Source: Lycorma delicatula
Taxonomy: Eukaryota > Arthropoda > Insecta > Hemiptera > Fulgoridae
DNA: 64,000 nt
Reading direction: 5' to 3'
Assembly: GCF_047948215.1 (NCBI RefSeq)
Contig: NC_134458.1
Location: forward strand, 138,988,536-139,052,535
The translations under genes and the position numbers were made by a program. Each line of letters starts with the position of its first letter. The stretch's first letter is position 1. This document shows positions 38,401-50,000 of the stretch, in pieces. Below the pieces are notes generated by a model, which ran no database searches, was not told the DNA's origin, and saw only the letters and a program-made list of their open reading frames with translations.

Positions 38401-41400
38401 TTTTTAGATCTTGCTAATCACTGTCATCCGTCATTTTATGCAACACCATCTCTAGATTGTCACATCCATGTTTTTTATTATTAGCTGCACTTCCCAAAGA
38501 CATAGATGCATTATCACCTACCAGCCCTCTACTTGAATTAGGAATTTTGGTGATGTCGCTAATCTTTTTGTTTCACTGCCTTATGTTTTTCTATAACAGA
38601 ACGAAAAGATCTAAAGTGGTCATAGTATTTGTAAAATGAATTATTTGGTTTCACAATAAAATCAAGAATTTCATTGACCCAATATGTGATATTTTCTGTA
38701 AATTTTCTTCCTTATCACTTTCATTGCTCTCGGTACCACAATCTTTGTTATTTTCCTGAATTGCTATCACTTCAACTGCTATATCCTTTTTGTTATGCAT
38801 TGCATTCCAGGATCACTCTTAAGCCAGTCTCTCACATCATCTTCAGTCACATTCTTCTCTCTAGCTTCTTTTAAAATCCCATAAAAGTCCCTTCACTTCT
38901 AGTTGTTGAAAATCTATCTCCATTTCTATATTGGCAAGCAGGTTTTTCCCAAATTCTGAAGAGTTCTAATTTTTACATACTTATAGGCCTCTAAAAAGTT
39001 ATAAACTGCAGATCTTATGTTGTACGAATCAATGTTTTTCAGTGTCCGCTCCCTGCGGGTGTCATTAATAATTTCATCACCATCTTCCAAAATAACCACC
39101 ACCTCATCTAAGTATTTTCTTTCAGTATGCCTGTTTTGCAGCTTCTATCACTCCCTGATCCATTGGCTGGATAAGAGAACTTGTATTAGGTGATAAGTAC
39201 AGACACTTAATCTTCCCATCACAACTTTCTAATGGGTCTGGGTGAGCTGGGCAATTATCTAATAAAAGTAATGCTTTTATGTCTTCCTTAGTAACTTTCA
39301 GATCTTCTGTTTGAAACCTATATACACTTTGGGTACAAACTTTCCATGAAACAAAGATGAAAAAATCCTTTGCATAAACCACACATTTGTTGATGCGTAG
39401 TAATGAATGGGCATTCGCTAAAATGATTTTTCGTGGTATTTCCCAACAATCGCTGATATTAGTTGGTGCCTACCCACAGAATTTGCACACAAAAGAGCAG
39501 AGAGCCTTCGATTTTTTATGACTGGGTTTATCATTTTTAAAAACTTTAGTGTTTTCGGTTAGAGTTTTCAAGAATAAGCCTGTCTCGTCGCCATTGTATA
39601 TTTGTGATTCCATGCAACCTTCCTTAAAATTCCAGTGTTAAATTGCCTTGCAATTTAACACTGCTAATTCTGTGTCGTTTCGGGAACGCCACAGCCATCC
39701 GTGGCTTGCCTTAAAATGTTCTATTAATAAGTGTTTTACAAGCCTTTCAGCAGCACACTTTAGTTTAGTACTCCGAATTGAACTCCTGCACACCTTTGCT
39801 GTAGATACCACTTACAGTGTCTTTTAGATTTACATTTCCAGCAGTTTTTTTAATTTTTATAGATTTACTGTTAGATTTTATACCTGAAATGGTACTTTTT
39901 CCTATCATCAATATCAAGGACAAGAGGTTACTGGCTGACTGCAATATGACTAGCTTAAGATCGATTGTTATCTGGTCTATAATGAACTTATGAATCATCA
40001 AACTAAAAAACCTATTTCTTAACAGTTTTCATTTCCTATTACAGAATGTTACCCGTACCTACACAACTCTTTTCAAAAGATACACAAATTATAAACACAC
40101 AGTACAGATTGTGAGGTGGCCTATGTCACATCATTATTTCTGAGAATTAAAAGGAAATAAGAATATTTACTGTATTATTTTATTGCCTCTTTGTTAAATC
40201 AAGAGCAATAAAGCATCATTTAGAATCTAATTATACGCAGCAGCGCAGTATTACGAGTAGCCTATATATGTACCATAGCAGTTTGGATAATGCGGGGTTC
40301 CGATAATTGGGGAGGGGGGTTACTATACTGAGTATAACTGATTAGTTTGTATGAAATTCTAAGTATATCAGTATATTTAAACTTAAAAAAAATTGTCAAA
40401 CAGCCCCACAACAAACAATCTGTAATTGAAATTAATTACTGATCATCTGTAAAAATCTATGTCTTGCAGTAATGCAAAAAACTGTCTTAACAATAGTTGA
40501 TCACAGACATTAATTTTCATGTAGATTAATTTCAATTATTTTTTAAGTAGTATTATGGAAAAAGTCTTAATACTGCTAGGTTTTGAACAGATTTTGCAAA
40601 ATCAAATTAATGCAAGTAATATGTTTTAATAGGGAACCAAGACAACCAGCACGTCGCAGAAAGAAGAAAGTTGTTGAAGTTGATCAAGCATTTCATCATA
40701 CTTTTGTTATGAAATTATTTGACCGTAGTGTAGATCTGGCTCAGTTTTCAGAGGACACACCACTCTATCCTATTTGCAGAGCATGGATGGCTAATCAACC
40801 ACGTAGTACTTACAACAACACCCATAATAATTCTTCCTTGTAAGTTAATTTTTTTTTATTTATATCATTAGGTTGTTCTATTAATTACAAAATATTATGT
40901 CTAGGCAATTTAATTCACAATGTTGTCTTTTAGAAAATCATTTACTAGCCGTAGCCAGCTTTGCCAGGTCTTATCTCATTAAAGAGTATGTATCATAAAA
41001 TTTTTCCTGATGAAACTTATCAAAGATCTAAAGAAAAGCTATAGTAATCTCATTTAGCAAGTATCTAACTAAAGTAGGCTATTAACATTTGAAGTGGATG
41101 GAAAGTCTGTTTGGTACAGAGAGAGCCAGACTGAAGTGATTAAAAAACAAGATCAAACTTAATGATAAAAATAATTTTTACCTTGGCCTTTGTATTAAAT
41201 ATGAGAAAGCCAGTTATTAAAGAATATAATCTTAACTTTGGTCATAAATATTTTCAGCACTGTATACATTAACATAAAACACATGTAACATTTTTCATGA
41301 GTGAACAAAGAGATTTTTAGATTTTTAATTTAAATTCATTTTTATATTAGTTTTAAGAATCAGTTGTTTTGCAATAACAATGTTTAATCAACCCTGTTTT

Positions 41401-44400
41401 TCTAAATAAGGTACACAACTTTTATGACAAAATACAGGTCATGAAAAAAAATTGGCAGCAATTTAAAAAAATCATATCTCAGAAACTACTAGAGATAATC
41501 AAGTGAGTATTTTGTTTTAAAAAAACACCTATTCAAGAAGTTTTTTTACATAATTTAGAATATTTCAATCTGAGCTTTTTTGGTTGCTCTGCAAACATCC
41601 AGCCAATAATCAATTTCTGCTCAGGTCATCACAGGTGTAACTGTGGCAATAGCAGCAGTGATCTGTTGTCTTGATTTTTGATATAATTGTAGGATATGGG
41701 GATGACTCAGCAACCCAATGAAATCATTGAGTATGTCAAAGATTCCCCAAAAACAAACATGTGGCGCCAGTTTGCTGTCCAGTCATGAGATTGGCTCATT
41801 CTTTTTTCATGAGCCCACTATCAAAGTGAATGTTTATTTATTTAGACATGCTGCAACTGTACATTTTTTGCAGGTTGACCAAATTGGACAAAAAAGTAAT
41901 GTTGCTGTAATGTTTCAACAAGATGGTGCATCCCCACATTTTAGAAGCCCAGATTTGACATCCCTAGATGATTTTCAATGGGGATACATTAAAAACAATG
42001 AAAAAAGTAGGGATGTGCACATTTAAAACAACAGATCACTGCTGCTGTTGCCACAGTTATGCCTGTGGCAAACCTATCCAGTAAACCTGGGCAGAAGTCT
42101 ATTATCGGCTGGATGTTTACACAGCGACCAATGAAGCTCATATTCAAACATTCCAGGGTATGTAAAAAAATACTCGTTTAATTACCTAGTAGTTCCTGAG
42201 ATACAATCTTTTTAAATTGCTGCAACCTTCTTCGATGACTTTGTACTTAACTTTGTAAAAGTTTATTGTAAAATAAGGATTTGCTATTGTAATGTTTTTT
42301 ATTATTTAGGATAACAATATTATGTTTTTCTAGGATCTCATTAATATGTATGTATTGTTTATTATAAAGGCACTAATTACATAAAAAAAAAAAAAAATTG
42401 TTTTTGCAGGCAGAATTCATCAGGAGAATCAAGTCAAAAGATTAAGGAGGAGAATGGGTCACCTGAAACAAGTAATAATGATATTGATGAGATCAAAGAT
42501 GTATATGTAATGCCACCACCAGTAGGTTCTGTTGTAAGCCGTATTCCATCACCTGAACCAAGAAATTTACAAGGAATTACACCTGCAACATTTGTAGGCA
42601 TTATAATTTCTTGTTTATTTTGTAGTATTATCAAAATAACTATTATTCTTCTAATATAATTATATATTGTATATGTTTTCCAGTGATTGTGTATACCAGA
42701 CCACCAATTATAGTTTTTTTCTTAAACAAACTGAAATGTATAGAATATGTCATATTTAAAAAATAGGAGGTCTTCATTATTTATTCTAAAACTATAGCAA
42801 ACTGTTCTGTTCTCTTTCGTTTTCCTTGTTAAAAGTTATGCCCGTAGATGTTATTTGAGTTAAATAACTTTTATGTGAAACTGCAAAATTATAGTAAAAT
42901 GAAATTGTTAAAAGGAGTTTTATGTATATTTTGTTAATTATGGTTTCAAGAAAAGAATAAAACAAATTGAATCAATGCTGGAGTACTTTATATATACTGA
43001 TTCATTTTTTTAATTTAGATTATTTGTTTTATACAGTTACCTTTAAGTTCCAAGTGAGATACTTTTTGACAAACAGGCTTAGCATGAAGTTTTTTTTTTA
43101 TAAATAGAAGTTATTTTTGCAAATTTATAGCTTTTCAGAAATATAAACATCTCCCTGAATTTTTTTTTAAGGGGAACAAGTTACAACGGTGAATCACGAA
43201 TAATTCCCAGTTGCTTGTAAAAAGATAGTGTATTGTAAACTATATCCATTCTTTTAAAAAACTGTGCTCTGGAAAACAATTTTTTTTAATTTTTTAAAAT
43301 TTAATCCCTAAAAGCTTTTAGTTCAGATATAAATTCAGATAGCTAACTTGCAGTCCATTATTTTCTGGAAAAAACTGCTTTAAACTCCATGGTGGTGGTA
43401 CTGATAGTAAATTAAATATTTGTTTCTATGAATCCTTGCATTTTCAAAATTTACTCATCGATAAAACAAATATGGTGGCACCATTTAATAAAATAAAGAG
43501 TAATTAAAAAAAAGTACTCTGGCATGTGTAATAGAGTAGTATGATAAAAGTGATTTAATTTTACAGCTAATATGGGACTTAGAAGTAGTTAATAATTAAT
43601 CAAATTAAGAATCTTAAAGAATGTAATCTGTATTTCAGTGTAATCTAGAAAAACTGAAAAAATGTCTATTTAGACAGCTAGTTCCAGGAAGTAGAGTTTA
43701 TGTAAATTTTACTACCCAAATATTAGTACTAATATGAATTTATGTTGCATAAAAATGAAAGTTATTTATGATTCAACATGAATTTTGTCATAATCAATAC
43801 ACAAGGAAAACTGCTAGTTTTAACATATTTAATATAAGTGCCAAAATAAAATTTTTACCTTCATTTACTACTTTGTTAAAAGACTTAGTTTTTTATTATC
43901 AATTCAGTGGTTACAAAACTATAAACTAAAATCAGAATTAACTTAAAATAAGAAAGGCAGGTAAAAATGGGAGTAGATAAGATAGATTTCTGATAGATTT
44001 TGACAGGTGTTTGGATTTAATGAATTCAATAAGTGAACAGTATAAGCAAAAAGTCTAAAAAAAAGTATATGATCTCTTTCATATTCTAATAACATTAGTG
44101 AATCATTAAAGGATGCAAATAAAAAGTAAAGACTAATTATAAGAAATAATCACAATAAATTGCTAAATGCGAGTTACATAAAATCAGTCTTAAAGATTTT
44201 AATTGAAAATGGGTGTACTGATATTTTAATAATAAAGAAATTCCAAAAAAAAAATTTTTAATTAGCTGTAAATTATCGAATAACATCTGATTATACTGTT
44301 ATTTTCCTATTAGGAATTGGGTGTAAATAAACCTCAGTTATTAGCAGAACATATGGAACGTTGGGTTAGAATCCGTCGTAAATGGTTGGCTGCTGCTCAA

Positions 44401-44460
44401 GCTAATGAAGCAAGATATGCAGAAAGTGGAAGAATTCTTTCAGAAATGTACAAATGGTAA
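29343..44460 (+). CDS. LIN37/mip40: LIN37, MuvB/DREAM complex subunit (complete, five exons)
   Basis: LIN37 (Mip40 in Drosophila) is a core MuvB protein. With LIN9, LIN52, LIN54 and LIN53/p55 it forms the DREAM repressor when joined to E2F-DP and a pocket protein. Exons 29343-29421, 30327-30471, 40633-40839, 42410-42593 and 44314-44460 join in one frame to 253 codons plus TAA, close to the 246 residues of the human protein. Diagnostic blocks are [20 protein letters not shown] plus ICRAWM (residues about 97-122, the CRAW region), VYVMPPP and SRIPSPEP, and a C-terminal RWVRIRRKW with [13 protein letters not shown] site and an SPIKK sequence near the N-terminus suit proline-directed kinases. Intron 2 is 10.2 kb and carries a LINE and a Tigger element. 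An alternative last exon is listed separately. Confidence 0.94.
30327..30471 (+). CDS. LIN37/mip40: LIN37 exon 2 (acidic, SP-rich segment)
   Basis: After TTATAG it encodes [20 protein letters not shown] followed by a serine/proline-rich stretch ending SPIKK. The hydrophobic [10 protein letters not shown] matches the family's short N-terminal helix (NQLDAVLQCLL in human). Donor GTTTGT. Confidence 0.85.
30915..31137 (-). mobile_element. tRNA-derived SINE, copy 2 (diverged)
   Basis: Minus-strand match to copy 1: the head complement ACCAACCTGGTGGGTT at 31122-31137, and AAGAACACCGGTATCCAC in the body. More substitutions and small deletions than the copy at 61798-62084, and the distal tail is missing. 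In LIN37 intron 2. Confidence 0.82.
31138..32389. other. LIN37 intron 2 sequence, nothing recognised
   Basis: AT-rich; no element boundaries or coding homology seen. Confidence 0.45.
32390..35470 (-). mobile_element. Non-LTR retrotransposon (LINE), long but broken copy
   Basis: Read on the minus strand from about 35470 down: endonuclease C-terminus [19 protein letters not shown] (the S-D-H catalytic motif) near 34530-34590, an inter-domain stretch near 34116-33910, RT blocks [31 protein letters not shown] and [13 protein letters not shown] (33545-33333), and a mutated catalytic site FANE in place of FADD (33220-33231). The 3' end is near 32390. No continuous frame remains. The part beyond 35180 is assigned to its 5' region only by its base composition. 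Antisense inside LIN37 intron 2. Confidence 0.8.
35471..38111. other. LIN37 intron 2 sequence between LINE and Tigger element
   Basis: 2.6 kb of AT-rich sequence. The only structure seen is the tRNA-like SINE head at 36961-37075; the open frames here have no recognisable homology. Confidence 0.45.
36961..37075 (+). mobile_element. tRNA-head SINE of a second type
   Basis: GGAGTGGAAGCATCTTGGCC begins a tRNA-like head, with box B GCATTCGAATCC at 37007-37018 and then TAGTCAGGTATGG, followed by an A-rich end. The head differs from the SINE family at 12199. The fold is not a complete tRNA. Confidence 0.6.
38112..40325 (-). mobile_element. pogo/Tigger-type DNA transposon, 2.2 kb, inactive
   Basis: The left end CAGTAAAATTTCAATTATCA and the right end (complement TAGTAACCCCCC...CCCAATTATCGGAACC) resemble Tigger termini, with TA on both sides (38110-38111, 40326-40327). 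The minus strand carries the transposase pseudogene. Located near the end of LIN37 intron 2, only 300 bp before exon 3. Confidence 0.85.
38870..40001 (-). pseudogene. Tigger/jerky-like DDE transposase with CENP-B-type HTH, broken
   Basis: N-terminal HTH with [20 protein letters not shown] near 39930-39870, then [22 protein letters not shown] (first Asp, near 39580), [12 protein letters not shown] (second Asp) and [20 protein letters not shown] (third Asp, 39140-39200). These three blocks are the DDE_1 signature of pogo/Tigger and JRK-like proteins. Stops and frameshifts divide the frame; the stretch 39382-39122 is still open. Confidence 0.85.
40633..40839 (+). CDS. LIN37/mip40: LIN37 exon 3 (CRAW region)
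   Basis: Starts with a basic cluster (ARRRKKK), then the hallmark [18 protein letters not shown] and ICRAWM. This exon alone identifies the gene. Acceptor TAATAG, donor GTAAGT. Confidence 0.96.
40840..41434. other. LIN37 intron 3, proximal part, nothing recognised
   Basis: AT-rich, no homology seen. Confidence 0.45.
41435..42240 (+). mobile_element. Fold-back type DNA transposon with about 200-bp inverted repeats and a transposase stub
   Basis: Left arm (41435-41680) and right arm (42026-42240) are inverted repeats: GCAATTTAAAAA then ATCTCAG.AACTACTAG near the ends, and CAGCAGTGATCTGTTGT near the inner edges. Between them the plus strand encodes [12 protein letters not shown] (41908-41943) joined almost directly to [16 protein letters not shown], a Tc1/mariner-type transposase core whose D2-D3 spacer has been deleted. 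It looks like an internally deleted derivative of a full element. In LIN37 intron 3. Confidence 0.75.
42410..42593 (+). CDS. LIN37/mip40: LIN37 exon 4 (linker with PPP and RIPSP motifs)
   Basis: Acidic serine-rich linker, then DVYVMPPP and SRIPSPEP, which match DVYKLPPP and SRIPSP in vertebrate LIN37. The acceptor follows a long A-run plus TTTTTGCAG; the donor GTAGGC is imperfect but the frame continues into exon 5. Confidence 0.9.
42594..44313. other. LIN37 intron 4, nothing recognised
   Basis: 1.7 kb of AT-rich sequence without clear repeats or homology. Confidence 0.5.
44314..44460 (+). CDS. LIN37/mip40: LIN37 exon 5 (conserved C-terminal helix and stop)
   Basis: Encodes the family C-terminal block RWVRIRRKW and [14 protein letters not shown], then TAA. 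The human protein ends EMYERQ, so stopping here fits family length. The same bases around 44457 also form a GTAAAT donor. Confidence 0.93.
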   Translation, partial: ELGVNKPQLLAEHMERWVRIRRKWLAAAQANEARYAESGRILSEMYKW

Positions 44461-44551
44461 ATTAAATGTATTTCTTTTATTTTCTTTATTAAAAAGATAT
44501 ACCACCTTATAAAATGGTATCACTATTTTTTTAATTATTATTTTGTTACAG

Positions 44552-44573
44552 CTCTCAGAAATCATATTTATAA
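44552..44573 (+). CDS. LIN37/mip40: Possible alternative last exon of LIN37
   Basis: If the donor at 44457 (ATG|GTAAAT) is used, the acceptor TTTTGTTACAG at 44541-44551 joins TG to a 22-nt segment and changes the ending from YKW-stop to YKCSQKSYL-stop (259 residues). The polypyrimidine tract and acceptor look good. Whether the 95-bp intron is removed cannot be decided from sequence. Confidence 0.4.
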
Positions 44574-46193
44574 ACATTGTTTCACAAAAGCTACACCCAA
44601 ATGATAGTGGACTTCCAAGAATATGTATTAATGTATAGTATTTTAATTATTTTGGAGATAACAATGTGTGTAACATATATATATAGTATATATATATATA
44701 TAGTAAAAGCAAGACTGTAAAAAAAGACTAGTAAAAAAACAAACTGTTATTTATTATATCTTACAGAAATAAAATTGTATTTATAATTTTATGTAAATAT
44801 TTTTATAATTTTATAATTTTTTAAAAATATTTACATAAAATTATAAATTTTATTTCTGTGAGATATAATAAATAACTGTAATATAGGTAACTGTAATTAT
44901 AATATAATAAATGTTAGTATAAAATTGAAATTTGCTAATTTTTTATTTTTCCTTTTTAATTAAAGCTAATTTCCTTTTGAATTAAAAATTGTTCTACAGC
45001 CCTCTTAAAACAGCACCCTTAAAGCCTCTCTATAGCTTTACTAGACTGCTTCAATCCCTCACACTCATTGCTGTCAAGACTCACGCGACACACTCAATCT
45101 CCCTCTTCAGTTTTACAAAACTCACTGGGTAACACAACATAGTTCGTACATCTAAATGTTTATTTCTTCATAAAAACTGTCAATTTATTTTAGTTTTCTT
45201 AAATAAGAGGTTCTCTTATTTAAGGGGCTCTTAGAGATCCATATCTTATCTCCATTGTACGGTACTAAGAACCCACTTTCCATGCTCCTGCTATATTACA
45301 TGTCCATGCATTACCCAAAAGTAGGGGTTGATGTAGGGCATCGTTGATTCTGTGAATCAACGATTTGTGGATTTGCTCAAAGAGCTGACTAACTACATGT
45401 GTGACGGATGGTAGCTACATCTTATTTAGGTGTCACACAATAGATGTACTGTCATATAATAATAGTATCTGCTCCCCTGATCTCAGTTCCCCTGTTAAAC
45501 CCTTTTATTCGAGTTCAAAGTCCTAATCAATTCCCAGCATCTAGTGTAAATTAACATCAATCTATACATAATCTAAAACTACACATAACAAGTCCAAAAT
45601 CAATATTTATTTGAAAATTTCTTTTGTGTATGTATTTTTTTTATTTAATTGCTGTAGTCATATTCCTAATATATACCATCTGCTTGAAATATCCAATATT
45701 GTTTAATATTTCTAATCCAAGAGAAGTCTAATGTGCAGGTATGTTCACCCTTAATACATGCTTTGCAATTTATAAGATACTACTTTCTAAGCTGTTTCAG
45801 CTATGAAAGAAAGAGGACACACCCTATTTCGTAAAACTTGACAAGTGTGACAATCAGATAAAAATGAGTGATAACAATGTAAATCCCCGTTGTAAATGTA
45901 TAAATTTGTGTATAAATTGTTTTCAAGTGGTGTAAAATTGTCTTCATTCAGTAAAATCTATATCTAAGTAAATAATTTCATAATGATACAAAAAATCACA
46001 TAAAAATTTACTAAAAATATGAGAGGTAAAACAAAGATATATACACAGGTTTTACAAAAACATAGAAATTAGACATTACACATAAATTCAAGTAAATGTA
46101 AAATTGTTACAAGTTACGTTACTTTACATTATGTAACCTAATGTGTTAATCTGAAGAAAATAGCAGCTAAATCAGTTTTAAACTATACCACAG
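44574..46193. other. Convergent intergenic region: 3' ends of LIN37 and B3GLCT
   Basis: 1.6 kb between the last codons of the two convergent genes. Both 3' UTRs end here. AATAAA occurs on the plus strand at about 44767 within the hairpin and could serve LIN37; no obvious signal is close to the B3GLCT stop. A less AT-rich stretch at 45000-45560 looks repeat-derived but was not classified. Confidence 0.5.
44743..44879. repeat. Near-perfect hairpin with about 65-bp arms
   Basis: ACTGTTATTTATTATATCTT at 44743 is matched by its complement ending at 44879, with the arms meeting near 44812. It lies just after the LIN37 coding end, so it may be in the 3' UTR. Probably a small hairpin MITE. Confidence 0.8.
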
Positions 46194-46337
46194 TTATAAT
46201 TCTGTATGCTGATTTAAATCATCTGCTTCCCCAAACCACTTTTTATAAACATACAATGGATCAATCATCCAATGTTTATGAAATGAAACAGGCTTCTGCA
46301 CAGCTAAATAGTCAGTTGCATAATCATTTGGTCTTGC
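46194..46337 (-). CDS. B3GLCT: B3GLCT terminal exon with HTEL tail
   Basis: 47 codons and TAA after a GCAG acceptor. Contains the family motifs LAVQKPVSFHKHW and IDP.YVYKKWF, and ends in HTEL. Confidence 0.95.
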   Translation of the reverse strand, partial: ARPNDYATDYLAVQKPVSFHKHWMIDPLYVYKKWFGEADDLNQHTEL

Positions 46338-46981
46338 CTGCAAAACAGAAAAAAATATTTTTTACTTTAAAAAATTTTTATTAGATTCTTCTCCAAAATT
46401 TTCATATCAGTACCAAATGAGAAATATAAGCAAATTAAATCTGAACAGGATAGTTTACTATCCTGTTAAAACCTAATTTAGGTTTTTTTATATTAAAAAT
46501 TACTAAAGATTATTAAAATAATTTATTAAATTATTACTATCCTGTTCCATTTTAATTCACTTTTATTTCTCATTTGGAACTGATAAGAAGATTTTGGAGA
46601 CAAATTGAATAAGTACTTAATAAAGGAAGTCAAACTTTATACATGAAGGGGTACAAGACAAAAATAATCAACAATCAAGTCAAAAATTAAGTACATTAAT
46701 TTTGATAAGTTTTTTCTTTAACTATCATTTTCAAGTTCTCACAGAAAGTTTTTGACTTTTTTTTTTCATTTTACTGAGGTTTGGTTTTGTTTGTTTTTTT
46801 TTTTAGTTTATTAAATTTCTTTTTAATAGTAATCAGTAATATCGATATGTTTTTAGAAGAAGACATAAAACTTAATGCAGTATTGTAAATGTCAAACATG
46901 TATTATGTTACCAGACTTAGATAAATGCTTGATCTGTTAAGAAAAAGTAAGGCATTACTCTATGATGTTGATTATGATAAA

Positions 46982-47064
<83 letters not shown>

Positions 47065-50000
47065 GATGATAATTTAATAGTAATAATAAACAGAATCGTC
47101 ATATGCTTAAAAGCATTAATAATAATAAAACAGATCACTTTATTCGTCATGTGCAAATATTAATATAAGTATTTTATTTAAATTCTAAATAAATAAACCA
47201 CGAAGTACAGCACACTGAGATAAGACACATCTTATCTTAATTTTTCCATGAAAGTACAGATGAAAAAAGTTAACCTTGCGTAGTTACTGTGGAAGCAGCT
47301 TGGATGTTGAAAAAGCCTGGCTAATACTGAGTAACCTTGATGTGAACTCACACATTTGCAGTAGCCATTGGCAATGAGTGACTACTTGTATAAAATTCCA
47401 TTTATTTTTCTGTATATTTTTCATTTATTAATTTTAAATGGTTTATACGGTTTTTTTCTCATTTGGGATATTAATTTTTATATATTAATTTTTATCATTT
47501 ACATGATTTAGAATTGCATTATTATACTTATAAAACATTTATTTACTTGTAAGAATTTTTAATGGCTCAATTCCAATTCCATCTGCCTGCATTCATGATT
47601 ATTAGTTTCTTTATTAATTTTTTTTATAGCTGTTGCAGAGCCATCAGTCCCGGCGTTGCTTTGCACATGTGTCGAATGAATATAGGATTCATCATAAAAA
47701 ACAACTGGCCTTCCTTCCTCTTTGTACTAACAATTTTTTTTTAAATAGATGGTACGTTTAAAGCACATATCATGATGTCCTATTTAAGGTTGTCTGTTGC
47801 CATCTGTCCTTTTCCACTTGAAACCCTATTCACAAAATTTCTCTCAAAGTCTCATGATTAAAATTCTAATCCTGGGTGTTCTTTCAAAATATTCATAATT
47901 TTTTTTAATGTTAGCAATGTATTGTGATGTTTATGAAAATGATGATAAACTATGTTCTGTAACACTTTTTTGTAATGTTCAGTTTTTTACATTCATGTGC
48001 GAGTTTTACCAGGTGTACTGAAATCTCTCTAATTATACCTGACCCTAGTCTCACAGATCTTGGTTGGGGCATAACTAAACACTGAAAAATATTTCAAACA
48101 GTATTAATTAAAAAATACTGTTTAATGTAAGAAATAATACACCATTAATTTATATCAAGAGTTGCTTCCTTACAATTGAGGAAGATGGTCTTATAAAAAC
48201 TCACAACAGTTACATATTAATACACAATTTTCATTTATTAATTTTTTTTTTTGTTATTATGCAATAACGGAATTTTTTTGTTCATGATTGAACAAAGTAC
48301 TTTCATGCAAAAATTAGGGTAAGATGTCTTATATCAATATTCTGTATTAATCTTTTTATATCATTCTACTGTTAAATTATATTTAAACCACCTAATACAG
48401 ATTAATTTCAGTGAAATAATATAAATAAATATATCTATATATATAAATTTTTTTCATAATCAGTGTTATCAAGCAATGCCTTTTTTTTTATTTTAGCATA
48501 ACACAACACAACAACTCAATCAAATTTTCACATAAACAATTACAGCATAACTAAAAATGATTGTTTTAATGATTTTCTGCTTTTAAGGAAAGGGAAATAA
48601 TTCGTAAACTGATCTGATTCTAGCTTGAAAAAAGGTCATTCAAACATATGTCCACTTTGCTACCTAATTACGTTCTAAGGTTCCTAGTAGTAGTAAATAC
48701 AGCAGATTTGAATACTAGTTCATGGATACCAGTATTTGGTGGTTGGGTTTCAAGGTTTCAATAACCCCACATATCAGTAATGGTTGTACAAGACCTAATA
48801 ATACAGTGTTATAATAATACACTGTAATAATACACTGTATTAATACCTTACAGTGTTACGGAGGCAAAACAAACCCCAGTGAAACAGGTAAACTTTACGG
48901 TTTTTTGACCTGAAAAATCTCCCATTGTATTCATGATTTCCAATTAAAAAAAAAACAGAAAAATAAATTTAGACCTTTAAAACATTAAAATGCTTTTAAT
49001 TTACTTTTAAAATAAATACTCACTTTATATATGCTGTATTACTTTACAATAAATATTCAAAAATTCTACCACTGACATCAATGCCTTTTTCAACTTGTTT
49101 CCTTATATTTTTTGTCAGCAATCTAATGATATCTTAGCCCAGAAAATGCAAGCACATGTGGCTACTTTTTGCTTGTATACCTCCTAGGGGAAATAGGTCT
49201 GGTGATCCAGGTGGCCAACTTACTGGCCCTTTACATCTAATCCATTTACCAGTAAATTTTTCATCTAAGTTTTACTACATTTGTGAATGTTTAGGTGCTC
49301 CATCAATTTGACAGTATATTTCAATTTGTTTTGCCAATGAGAAATTTTCAAGCACTGTAAGAAATTTATTATCTAAAAATTCCAGATACTTCCTCGCTCT
49401 TGTAGTGTTCTAGTATGAAAGGACCTAATTAATTGGATATTGATGATCATGCCACACCAAAAATCTGCTGGAAATTTGATTGTACTATGATTTGATTGTA
49501 CTTGATTTGATTGTACTGTGGGTTCTTCAGACCGATGTCAATTTCATGTGTTGCTTAAGCCATTACATAGTTGTCCAAAAGTGGTAATTATTATTAACCC
49601 ACTGACAAAAATGTAGTTGAGCATGGTCTGGAGGTGTTTAACTTTCTGTAAAAAATAAGGACACAGTCATGAGCATGTAATTGGTTATGCAGGAATTCTT
49701 CACATGCTGATTGTAGGACTAAGCTGTACCACCTGTACAATGTTTTTCCTTTCATCACCATTTAATGGTTGACATTGCTGAGAACTGTACTATTTTTACA
49801 AAATACTTTATGGAACTACTTTATTTGGATTTGGAACTACTCATCCAGGATACCTACATCGATATTCTTCCACCACAGCTAGGGCACTTCCATAACAAAA
49901 GCTGTACACAAAAATCATATTCTGCATGAGTGAAGGTGCGACATTTTTCAAAACAAAGAATTCAAAACTAAACCACCTAACGTTCAGTGTTACTGACCTA

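Noticed and set aside
38457..38874. Plus-strand frames of 60 and 66 codons
   Set aside because: Antisense to the Tigger transposase C-terminal region.
46917..47156. 79-codon minus frame
   Set aside because: It is mostly translation of a TA/TG microsatellite.
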